64,000 nt of DNA from Anaeromicropila herbilytica (GTDB taxonomy: Bacteria; Bacillota; Clostridia; Lachnospirales; Lachnospiraceae). Below are positions 17,380-24,594 of this stretch, piece after piece. Location of the stretch: positions 1,784,001-1,848,000 of the forward strand of contig NZ_AP024169.1 in the NCBI RefSeq assembly GCF_016591975.1, in the 5' to 3' direction. Under the pieces are notes generated by a model. The model saw only the letters and a program-made list of their open reading frames with translations, searched no databases and had not been told where the DNA came from. A program made the position numbers and the translations under genes. Positions within the stretch are counted from its first letter, which is position 1. Every line of letters begins with the position of its first letter.

Positions 17380-17408
17380 ATTATAGGCTAGCTACTTTGC
17401 TATGTCAA
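17380..17408 (-). promoter_or_regulatory. Consensus sigma-A promoter of the padR operon
   Basis: Reading the minus strand: TTGACA, 17 bp, TATAAT, both hexamers perfect. It drives the PadR/membrane protein pair. A second TTGACA on the plus strand at 17412 may be the -35 of the divergent SnoaL-like gene. Confidence 0.88.
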
Positions 17409-17476
17409 GTATTGACAGTTATTTTATACTAGAATAAATAAGTAAATATTTATAAAAAAGAATTGGAGACATTATT

Positions 17477-17863
17477 ATGTTAGACAGATTTTTAGATAAT
17501 TTTTATCAAGTCATCTCATTTGAAAAAGATGAAGAATTTAAAGAAACTGAGTTTAAAGAATTATTTATCTCAAATGCAGTTTTGATGGAAAAAGATAACG
17601 AAATTATCATACAGAAAAACTTAGAACAACATATAGACGAATTTAGAATTGCCATAAAACAATATCCACAATTATTTGAGTTAGGTTTTCATGAGAGACA
17701 GCTAGGATATCAGCATATCGAAGAGGGAGACACATTTTTAGTAAGTAGTAGATATGAAAAGAAATATTGTCGAGGTGGAAAAGAAGTTGTTGAGTATGGT
17801 GTTAACCATATGGTGATTATTAAGGATAATAAAAAATTAAAGATCGCTAGTGTCTTATGGTAA
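17477..17863 (+). CDS. NTF2/SnoaL-like protein
   Basis: A 128-residue single-domain protein that looks like the NTF2/SnoaL cone fold: an N-terminal helix LDRFLDNFYQVISF, FKELFISNAVLMEKDNEIII, and C-terminal strands FLVSSRYEKKYCRGGKEVVEYGVNHMVIIKDN...LKIASVLW. Members are either small enzymes or ligand carriers. No catalytic residues can be claimed here. GGAG precedes the ATG. It is divergent from padR and may share its operator region. Confidence 0.6.
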   Translation: MLDRFLDNFYQVISFEKDEEFKETEFKELFISNAVLMEKDNEIIIQKNLEQHIDEFRIAIKQYPQLFELGFHERQLGYQHIEEGDTFLVSSRYEKKYCRGGKEVVEYGVNHMVIIKDNKKLKIASVLW

Positions 17864-17962
17864 GGGAGTTTGCATTCATGGTAATTTATCGTTAGGAATA
17901 GAATTGAATGTAGATTTATGATAGAATAAATAAAAAGTAAATTATAAGATTGGTTAGAATGC

Positions 17963-18017
17963 AAAATTCATAATTATACAGCGATATACACTCAGTACAC
18001 TAAATTAAAGGTATTTG
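17963..18017. repeat. Half element of hairpin family B
   Basis: CAAAATTCATAATTATACAG and the following GATATACACTCAGT match the reverse complement of the left end of B1-B4, including the AAAGGTATTTGACC terminus at 18010-18022. Only one arm is present, so this is a solo end or deletion remnant just upstream of the HAD gene. Confidence 0.75.
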
Positions 18018-18060
18018 ACCTCAACATCATTAAAACTGAATACAAGAAAGGTACTAATTT

Positions 18061-18726
18061 ATGATAAAAGCGGTTATATTTGACATGGACGGATTAATGT
18101 TTGATACAGAACGATTGATGATGCTAGCATGGGATTATGCTGGAGAGAAGATGGGACTTGGTAAAACTGGACATATGGTTCTTAAAACTCTTGGTATGAA
18201 TCGTATCTTGAGTAGGGAAGTATGGAAAGAAGAATATGGTGAGGTATTTAAAGCAGAAGAGCTAGACCTTTATACCAATGAATTCTTTGAACACTATTAT
18301 AGTGAGAATGATGTTCCTGTAAAGACAGGTCTCTATGAACTATTAAGCTACCTAAGAGAACATCATTATAAAATTGGAGCAGCATCATCAACCTACATAG
18401 AGAAAGTAAAACATCATCTAAACAATGCAAAAATATTAGAATATTTTGATGTAGTGGTTGGTGGAGATATGGTGGAGAAATCAAAACCAGATCCTCAGAT
18501 TTATCAAAAAGCAAGTGAATTATTGGGTGTAAAGCCAGACAGTTGTTATGCCTTAGAGGATTCAAGGAATGGCTTACTTGCAGCATATCGCGCAGGATGT
18601 AAGCCAATCATGATTCCTGATCTATGGCAACCAGATGAAGAGATTAGTCGTATTTTATATGCAAAACGAAATAATCTCTCAGAAGTAATTGATATTTTAA
18701 AGGATAATCATAATAATAATTGTTAA
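18061..18726 (+). CDS. HAD family phosphatase (beta-phosphoglucomutase-like)
   Basis: A 221-residue HAD hydrolase of subfamily IA. Motif I is FDMDGLMFD with D8 as nucleophile and D10 as acid. An alpha-helical cap follows at about 17-80, then motif II in GAASS, motif III K in VEKSKPDP, and motif IV ALEDSRNG. This matches sugar-phosphate phosphatases and mutases such as YcjU/GPH relatives. The substrate is unknown. The AAAGG site is 10 nt before the ATG. It is a single gene. Confidence 0.9.
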   Translation: MIKAVIFDMDGLMFDTERLMMLAWDYAGEKMGLGKTGHMVLKTLGMNRILSREVWKEEYGEVFKAEELDLYTNEFFEHYYSENDVPVKTGLYELLSYLREHHYKIGAASSTYIEKVKHHLNNAKILEYFDVVVGGDMVEKSKPDPQIYQKASELLGVKPDSCYALEDSRNGLLAAYRAGCKPIMIPDLWQPDEEISRILYAKRNNLSEVIDILKDNHNNNC

Positions 18727-18778
18727 TTATTGATTTTTGAATAAATAGATCCAAAATATGTAAAAGATTACAATTATA

Positions 18779-19366
18779 CTACTTTCTGTATTTTAATAAT
18801 TCACTTTGAATACCGTTTGTAGTAATCGATATTAGTAAATCTATAAAATCTTTTAAAGGAATATCTTTTCCATTGTTATACCATTTTGCTATGGTATTTA
18901 GCACCGCTGCACTTTGATATTCCATGATATAATCTGCTTTTGCTATTTCTTCGTCGGTTAATTCACGAAAACTAGCAAATACAATAGGTCTTAATTTTTT
19001 TAATATCTTCTGGCGAAACTTAGGGTCACCATTTTCACTAAGTAGCACTGGAAGATATTTTTTATTATTCTCGAAAAATTGTAGAAGATGATACATAATA
19101 ATATGCTTTTGGGAGGCATGGTATTGATACACTTGTTTTAATATACTTGTTTCAAAATCTTCTGCTGTTACAGTATTTTCTTCAATTACTTCTAAGATTT
19201 CATACACATCTTTAAAATATACATAAAAGGTGGAACGATTATAGCCTGCAACTTGGCAGACTTCCTTTACTGTTATTTTTTCTATTGTTTTCTTGCAATA
19301 AAGTTGCCAGAAGGCATCGATTATGTTTTGACGAGTAATCTGAGCGGTAGTCGACATTTGATTCAT
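18779..19366 (-). CDS. TetR family transcriptional regulator
   Basis: A 195-residue repressor. The N-terminal HTH (residues about 10-55) reads TRQNIIDAFWQLYCKKTIEKITVKEVCQVAGYNRSTFYVYFKD, the TetR signature with R-STFY-Y-F. The C-terminal ligand domain is all helical. ATG 19366 is chosen because GGAGA lies 6 nt upstream; a TTG at 19378 overlaps that site. It is divergent from an ABC-2 transporter pair whose promoter region holds an inverted repeat, so it most likely controls that exporter. Confidence 0.9.
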   Translation of the reverse strand: MNQMSTTAQITRQNIIDAFWQLYCKKTIEKITVKEVCQVAGYNRSTFYVYFKDVYEILEVIEENTVTAEDFETSILKQVYQYHASQKHIIMYHLLQFFENNKKYLPVLLSENGDPKFRQKILKKLRPIVFASFRELTDEEIAKADYIMEYQSAAVLNTIAKWYNNGKDIPLKDFIDLLISITTNGIQSELLKYRK

Positions 19367-19455
19367 GCTATTCTCCAAACGTTAAAATTAATAATTATGA
19401 ACCAATCATATAACAATAAAGGAATAGATTCAATTTTAATTTACATCATAAAATC

Positions 19456-19478
19456 CAACACATTTACAAAGTGTGTTG
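19456..19478. promoter_or_regulatory. Candidate TetR operator
   Basis: CAACACA and TGTGTTG form a perfect inverted repeat with a 9-bp spacer between the divergent TetR and ABC genes. Another GTGTGTAAAT half-site is seen near 19532. Confidence 0.6.
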
Positions 19479-19564
19479 ATTGAAATGAATTGATTAGGAT
19501 TTTATAATAAAACTGAAAATAGAACAGCAAAGTGTGTAAATAAAAAAAGGAAGGAAATGAGGAA

Positions 19565-20275
19565 ATGAATATAGAAGTAAATCAGATTGAAAAGTATTTT
19601 CAAAAAAATAAAGTCTTGAATCAAATATCTATGACCATTGATTCTGGTAAAATATTTTGTCTTCTAGGAGCATCAGGATCTGGTAAGACAACACTACTTC
19701 GAATTATTATGGGAGCAATCAATGCAGAAAAGGGAGAGGTTATCATCGATGGAATGAAAGTACCGAATCGAACACTTCTTAGCCGAATTGGATTTATGCC
19801 TCAGAATGATGCATTATATGATGAACTGACAGCATGGGATAATCTTAAGTTCTTTGCAGGTTTACAGAAAATAGAGGGAACGACATTTATAGAAAATGCA
19901 GAGGAAGTACTCCAAGTAGTTGGTTTAAGTAATGAGAAAAAGAAATTAGTGCGTAATTATTCCGGTGGAATGAAGAAAAGGTTATCACTAGCAATCACAT
20001 TGATTCATCAACCAAAACTATTATTACTAGATGAACCTACGGTTGGAGTAGACCCAGTCTTAAGAAAGAATATATGGAACTACCTTAAAAAAATAAGAGA
20101 ACAAGGAACTACGATTCTGGTTACAACACATGTCATGGATGAAGTTCTAGAATGCGACCATGCTGCGTTATTAAGAAACGGGCATATCATTGCAAATGAT
20201 ACGGTGGAGAACCTGTTATCAGCAACAACTGATGGAAGAATTGAAGAACTCTTCTTTCTGGGAGAAAATGAGTGA
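19565..20275 (+). CDS. ABC transporter ATP-binding protein
   Basis: A 236-residue ATPase of the ABC-2 exporter class (DrrA/CcmA-like). Walker A is GASGSGKTT (about 35-43), the Q-loop is GFMPQNDALYDELTAWDNL, the signature is YSGGMKKR, Walker B is LLLLDEPTVGVDP, and the H-loop is TTHVMDE. The permease gene follows 34 nt downstream. The upstream divergent TetR gene and operator indicate ligand-induced expression, as for drug or bile/peptide exporters; the substrate is unknown. Confidence 0.9.
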   Translation: MNIEVNQIEKYFQKNKVLNQISMTIDSGKIFCLLGASGSGKTTLLRIIMGAINAEKGEVIIDGMKVPNRTLLSRIGFMPQNDALYDELTAWDNLKFFAGLQKIEGTTFIENAEEVLQVVGLSNEKKKLVRNYSGGMKKRLSLAITLIHQPKLLLLDEPTVGVDPVLRKNIWNYLKKIREQGTTILVTTHVMDEVLECDHAALLRNGHIIANDTVENLLSATTDGRIEELFFLGENE

Positions 20276-20309
20276 ACATATGAAGCAAGAGATAGGAGAT
20301 AGATAGGAT

Positions 20310-21320
20310 ATGTTATGTATATTAAAGCGTATATTAATTCAAATTAAAAATGATAAAAGATCGTTAGGATTATTACTTATTGCACCTTTATTGGTGTTAA
20401 CTTTATTATATTTTATACTAGGGGATTCTGATTATACTCCTCATATTGCAGTTTATTCTATGGATAAAGCATATGTAGAGCAATTGGAGGAGAAAGCAAG
20501 TATAACGAAGCTAACAAAACTACCTAAGGAAAATAGCTATTTAGAAGAAAATAAGGTAGATGCAATTGCTTGGAAGGATTCTAAAGGAATTCATATTACA
20601 TTGGAAAGAAAGAATACAAAATCAGCAAAGGCGTTAAAAGTAATTCAAAATACGAATGAAAAGCTTGCACCAATGAAAATTAGTCCGGTCATTCATTATC
20701 TATATGAAACAAATGACGAGAATCAATTAGATTCCCTAAGTTATGTATTCTTAGGGGTGCTTTCCTTTTTCTTTGTATTTCTACTTTCTGGTATGTCATT
20801 TGTAAGAGAAAGATTTTCACAGACATTAGAGAGAATGTTAATGACACCAATAAGTCGATTTGAAGTAATTGGTGGCTATACGTTAGGGTATGGAATCATA
20901 TCAGCCGTCCAGAGTGTTCTTATTATTTTATTTACCGTATATGTACTAGGGATTCACGTTGAGGGCTCTGTGTTCCTATGTATTTTGGTTATGATATTAA
21001 TGTCATTTTTAGCAGTATCTATGGGAGCATTATTCTCTATCTTCTCAAATAATGAATTACAGATGGTTCAATTCATACCAATTGTCATTATCCCACAGAT
21101 CTTCTATTCTGGATTGATACCAATAGATACAATACCACTTGGATTAGGCAATCTAAAATATATCATCCCAATATACTATACATCAACTGCACTTGATAAA
21201 GTAATGATTGAAGGGAAAGGATTGATGGATATTACACCTTTCCTGACTGGATTAGTGATATTTATTATTGTACTATTTGGTATCAATGTACTTTCATTGA
21301 AAAAGTATAGGAGATTATAA
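20310..21320 (+). CDS. ABC-2 type transporter permease
   Basis: A 336-residue permease of the YhfE/DrrB-like ABC-2 group. One N-terminal helix (about 17-37) is followed by an extracellular domain of about 100 residues. Five helices follow from about 145 on, with RERFSQTLERMLMTPISRFEVIGGYTLGYG, the conserved ABC-2 coupling loop, and IPQIFYSGLIPIDTIP. It is co-transcribed with the ATPase at 19565. The start is an ATG behind GGAGA. Confidence 0.9.
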   Translation: MLCILKRILIQIKNDKRSLGLLLIAPLLVLTLLYFILGDSDYTPHIAVYSMDKAYVEQLEEKASITKLTKLPKENSYLEENKVDAIAWKDSKGIHITLERKNTKSAKALKVIQNTNEKLAPMKISPVIHYLYETNDENQLDSLSYVFLGVLSFFFVFLLSGMSFVRERFSQTLERMLMTPISRFEVIGGYTLGYGIISAVQSVLIILFTVYVLGIHVEGSVFLCILVMILMSFLAVSMGALFSIFSNNELQMVQFIPIVIIPQIFYSGLIPIDTIPLGLGNLKYIIPIYYTSTALDKVMIEGKGLMDITPFLTGLVIFIIVLFGINVLSLKKYRRL

Positions 21321-21419
21321 TTATTATACTGGTTATGGTCTTTCTTGATTTTCTATAATAGTTGTAAGCATAGAATACGGAGAGATTTAATGAAAGTAAT
21401 ATATAATGATTCGTTCATA

Positions 21420-21485
21420 AATGACCTGCTGAAAACCTTTCAGAATTTTGTACAAATATCCTGAGAGGATTAACGGCAGGTCATT
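21420..21485. repeat. Hairpin with family A-like end
   Basis: AATGACCTGC pairs perfectly with GCAGGTCATT, with further pairing inward (AACC with GGaTT and TCAG with CTGA). The sequence ATGACCTG and the central TTTTGTACAAAT are shared with hairpin family A, so it may be a miniature A derivative. It ends the ABC pair region, and a U-run is absent. A 24-codon ORF (MKVIYNDSF...) starting at 21389 overlaps the hairpin and is probably fortuitous. Confidence 0.6.
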
Positions 21486-21508
21486 ATAACGGTGAATCAA
21501 TAGCAAGA

Positions 21509-21949
21509 TTAGATTTCTTTTTGTAATTTATTAATAAAGTAGATGTTTGAAAGTGTTACAAATAAATAGGCAATCACAAAAGATAAAATAACGTATAAAT
21601 TAGAATTAGTCATTGCGTAAGATAGCATAAGTGCACCAAATACAAGAACCATAAGATCATATGCTTTAGCTTTTGCTTTATCACGAATGGCAATGTTACG
21701 TTCATCATTTACTTCAATTTCTTTTTTTCTAGCTTCTTCTGGATATTTTTTCATATTGATGATATTTATAATCATACCAAGATTCTGGCCAAATATACCA
21801 CTACCGATACCAATCATAACATAGGGTAGCGATAGAAGAATACCATCAGCATCTCTAGTGATTTTTGCTATAATAGCGCCGGATACTATTAGAATAAGGC
21901 CTAATGTTGTTAGTAAGATATACTTAGTCATTTTGTTTGTTGTTGTCAT
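21509..21949 (-). CDS. Small membrane protein linked to an XRE regulator
   Basis: A 146-residue protein with four hydrophobic helices: two at about 9-28 and 37-60, then two at about 97-115 and 118-138. Between them lies EEARKKEIEVNDERNIAIRDKAKAKAYD, a charged E-x-N-D-E-R-N motif typical of a widespread Firmicute family (DUF2178/DUF6442-like). It is always found next to a short XRE regulator. The start overlaps the regulator stop by 4 nt. The function is unknown; stress or envelope sensing is often assumed. Confidence 0.75.
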   Translation of the reverse strand: MTTTNKMTKYILLTTLGLILIVSGAIIAKITRDADGILLSLPYVMIGIGSGIFGQNLGMIINIINMKKYPEEARKKEIEVNDERNIAIRDKAKAKAYDLMVLVFGALMLSYAMTNSNLYVILSFVIAYLFVTLSNIYFINKLQKEI

Positions 21950-22149
21950 TTTACATCCTCCTCATAGATAAAGATTTCTTCGATACTCATGTTAAAAAAT
22001 TTGGCTATTTTAAATGCGAGTAAAATTGAGGGATTATAACGCCCATTTTCAAGAGAACCTATTGTTTGTCTTGAGACTTCTAGAATATCTGCCAGTTCTT
22101 CTTGCCTGATTCCTCGCTGCTTTCTAAGTTCCTCCAATCTGTTTTTCAC
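21946..22149 (-). CDS. XRE family HTH regulator
   Basis: A 67-residue protein that is almost only a Cro/CI-type helix-turn-helix: LEELRKQRGIRQEELADILEVSRQTIGSLENGRYNPSILLAFKIAKFF, then SIEEIFIYEED. It is translationally coupled to the following membrane protein (ATGA). A consensus promoter 130 nt upstream is spanned by an 18-bp imperfect inverted repeat, so autoregulation is likely. Confidence 0.92.
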   Translation of the reverse strand: MKNRLEELRKQRGIRQEELADILEVSRQTIGSLENGRYNPSILLAFKIAKFFNMSIEEIFIYEEDVK

Positions 22150-22256
22150 GTTTCTACCTTACCTTTCTTACAATCTATTTATAACTTCACATATCACGAA
22201 ACTCACATGCTGTTTTATTTGAGGTAAAAGCTTGCTAGGGTATGTTTGTAATGAAT

Positions 22257-22316
22257 GGAAAGCTAACTTTACATAAAGTATATTACTAGATAATGTAAAT
22301 GTCAAGTTAACTTTCC
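22257..22316. promoter_or_regulatory. Large dyad spanning the XRE promoter, candidate operator
   Basis: GGAAAGCTAACTTTACAT (22257-22274) is inverted at 22299-22316 with 16 of 18 matches. One arm overlaps the -35 and the other sits beside the -10 of the XRE promoter, an arrangement suited to repression by a dimeric XRE protein. Confidence 0.65.
22277..22305 (-). promoter_or_regulatory. Sigma-A promoter of the XRE operon
   Basis: Minus strand: TTGACA (22305-22300), 17 bp, TATACT (22282-22277). It lies about 130 nt upstream of the XRE start codon. Confidence 0.8.
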
Positions 22317-22324
22317 AAAAAATA

Positions 22325-22359
22325 AAAAAAGATTGAAAGATAAATATTCAATCTTTTTT
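22325..22359 (-). terminator. Terminator of the two-component operon
   Basis: AAAAAAGATTGAA and TTCAATCTTTTTT form the stem with a 9-nt loop. It is T-rich on both strands and lies 40 nt beyond the histidine kinase stop. Confidence 0.85.
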
Positions 22360-22397
22360 ATGCCTATATTTGTTACTGGGAAGTTTTAAGGAAGTAT

Positions 22398-23684
22398 CTA
22401 TAATGGTAACTCAATAACAAAAGTAGCGCCGCTTGTTGCAGTGTCTTTCACCCCGATTTTACCGTTTTGCAACTCCATCAATTCTTTTGCAACGCTTAAA
22501 CCTAGACCAAAATGGGAATTATCATTACGAGATTTGTCTGCACGATAAAAGCGGTCAAATATAGCTTCTTTCTCTTCCTTTGATATACCAATTCCTTGAT
22601 CCTCCACTTCAATATAGAAAATAGATTTTCGATAGTATGGTCGAAGAGTAATCATACTTTTCGCAGGAGAGTAACTAATCGCATTGTCTATTAGAATACT
22701 CAATACTTGGGTCAGCCTTCCTTTATCAGCATTGATTTTTGGAAGTGAATCCTCCGGAAAATCTAAAGATAGATTATGCTCCTTCTTCTGACAGAAGGAA
22801 GAGAAGGAATCGTAAAGGTCGATTAAGTAAGTCTCTGTATCAATTTCTTCCTTTTGGATTTGCCAGGTTTTGGCATCGGAAGAAGCTAGAATAAGCATAT
22901 CGCTAATCAGTCTTGACATCCTGGTACATTCCTCAATGATCTTTGGAATAAACCGTTTGGGTTCAGCGCCCTCAATTAGGAGGGCAGTTGAATTGGTTTG
23001 AATTACTGCAAGAGGCGAGCGAAGATCATGAGAAGCAGCAGCGATGAATTCATTCTGTTTCTTCTGATTTTCTACTACAGGTTTTAATGCTATATTTATT
23101 AAAAAGCAGCTAACAAGAAATAAAGCGAAGCTACCTATGAGATCAATTCCTATAAAGAGTAATATTTGCAGATACATTCTTGCTTTCTCATGTGGAAAAA
23201 ACTGAATTAAAGTTAAACTCATATATCCATTATCGGTAGGTATAATGCAAACAGAAGCATAGGTGGGTTCACCATGCTTGCCAGTCAGATGAAAGACAGA
23301 GGTAGAGTTCTTATATGATGCAGTCGTATATTGAGTTGTATCAACCCCCTCTTTTAAGGCTACTTTTTGAGCCTTTTTAATCATTACTTCTCTTTTCGTT
23401 GAGGGATTCCAAGAGCCTCGAAAGAAAAATGGGATTCCATTATCCTCTATATGTATGATTGCTTTATTTTTGGATTCTAGATTGGATAGCCAAGCATTTT
23501 TAATCGTATTATCTGTTTGACATTTATATACGATAGAATCTTGTAATTCCTTAAAGTTATCCAGATTATTCTGTTTATATTGAGAGATATTAATGAAACA
23601 AGCTCCAATGATTACAATACTAAGAATGATGCTAGTAATAGCGGTATTCATTATGATAAGTTTTATTTTTAATTTATGTAACAT
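22398..23684 (-). CDS. Two-component sensor histidine kinase
   Basis: A 428-residue membrane kinase. TM1 is at about 10-32, an extracytoplasmic sensor is at 33-170, and TM2 is at about 173-200. The phosphoacceptor is H219 in AAASHDLRSPLAVIQ, and the ATPase domain has N box DNAISYSP, G1 DQGIGISKEE and G2 GLGLSVAKEL. It lies 1 nt after the response regulator gene and forms one operon with it. The operon is divergent from a solute-binding lipoprotein/permease cluster, which suggests that it senses the same compound and controls that transport; this is inference from position. Confidence 0.92.
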   Translation of the reverse strand: MLHKLKIKLIIMNTAITSIILSIVIIGACFINISQYKQNNLDNFKELQDSIVYKCQTDNTIKNAWLSNLESKNKAIIHIEDNGIPFFFRGSWNPSTKREVMIKKAQKVALKEGVDTTQYTTASYKNSTSVFHLTGKHGEPTYASVCIIPTDNGYMSLTLIQFFPHEKARMYLQILLFIGIDLIGSFALFLVSCFLINIALKPVVENQKKQNEFIAAASHDLRSPLAVIQTNSTALLIEGAEPKRFIPKIIEECTRMSRLISDMLILASSDAKTWQIQKEEIDTETYLIDLYDSFSSFCQKKEHNLSLDFPEDSLPKINADKGRLTQVLSILIDNAISYSPAKSMITLRPYYRKSIFYIEVEDQGIGISKEEKEAIFDRFYRADKSRNDNSHFGLGLSVAKELMELQNGKIGVKDTATSGATFVIELPL

Positions 23685-23685
23685 A

Positions 23686-24372
23686 CTATGCTTCTCCTTG
23701 AAGCTCTTCTAGGCGATATCCAACACGGTGAATTGTTTTAATCTGTACATTACCATTCACTGTTTTTAAACGTCTCCTTAAGAAGTGTATATAATTATCT
23801 AGATTTCCTTCTTCTACAAAATTATCTGGGCCCCATACATGGGATAAGATGATTTCTCTTGAGATAATCTGATTACTGCATCGCATAAAGTATTCAAGAA
23901 GATCAGTCTCTCTTTTTGATAATGAGCATGATTTATCATCTGCCAATATCGATTGCCCTTTCACATCTAATATAAGATTAGAAAATGTGAGAAGTTCGGT
24001 TTGTTCAATTTTCTGTGGACGTCTGGCAAGAGCACGAATTCTTGCAAGTAATTCTTCAATGGCAAATGGCTTTACTAAATAGTCATCTGCACCAGAATCC
24101 AATCCATCAATTCGGTCATGTAGCCCATCCATTGCAGTAACCATAATGACTGGCACATTGATATTTTTATTACGAATTGATTTTAGAATCGATAATCCAT
24201 CCATTACAGGAAGCATTCGATCTAATATGATTACATCATAAGATTGTTGAAGTGCATAATATAAGGCATGTTCGCCTGTGTAACAAGAATCAGTTGTATA
24301 TCCTTCATTCTGTAGATGAAAGCACATGCTATCGCATAAATCTTTATTGTCTTCTATAATTAATAACCTCAT
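23686..24372 (-). CDS. OmpR-type response regulator
   Basis: A 228-residue regulator. The receiver domain is at 1-115 with D51 as phosphoacceptor (DVIILDRMLPVMDG) and K in DDYLVKPF. The winged-helix DNA-binding domain is at about 125-222 (SCSLSKRETDLLEYFMRCSN, LDNYIHFLRRRLK, IKTIHRVGYRL). The start at 24372 is chosen over an upstream in-frame start because the receiver begins MRLLIIEDN and an AAAGGAAG site is 8 nt away. It is the first gene of the pair with the kinase. Confidence 0.92.
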   Translation of the reverse strand: MRLLIIEDNKDLCDSMCFHLQNEGYTTDSCYTGEHALYYALQQSYDVIILDRMLPVMDGLSILKSIRNKNINVPVIMVTAMDGLHDRIDGLDSGADDYLVKPFAIEELLARIRALARRPQKIEQTELLTFSNLILDVKGQSILADDKSCSLSKRETDLLEYFMRCSNQIISREIILSHVWGPDNFVEEGNLDNYIHFLRRRLKTVNGNVQIKTIHRVGYRLEELQGEA

Positions 24373-24594
24373 AATAGGTCTTCCTTTCAGGTGATTTGTG
24401 GTATATTTTGGATAACTATAGTCTAGCATAATTCGATTGAAAAATCCTTTAATAAATCTTTAAAGCTTAAAGTTTTTTTAGAGAAATTCCTGATAAGATA
24501 AAAACGTTGATAGGGTTTTCTTATGAAGACACTGTATAACAAAGGATAGCAATGAAAATGGAAGAAGTAGTTGCTGAAAATTGGAGGAAGCAAT

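Noticed and set aside
21389..21463. 24-codon ORF behind the ABC permease
   Set aside because: Overlaps the hairpin at 21420-21485 that explains the sequence; no conserved features.
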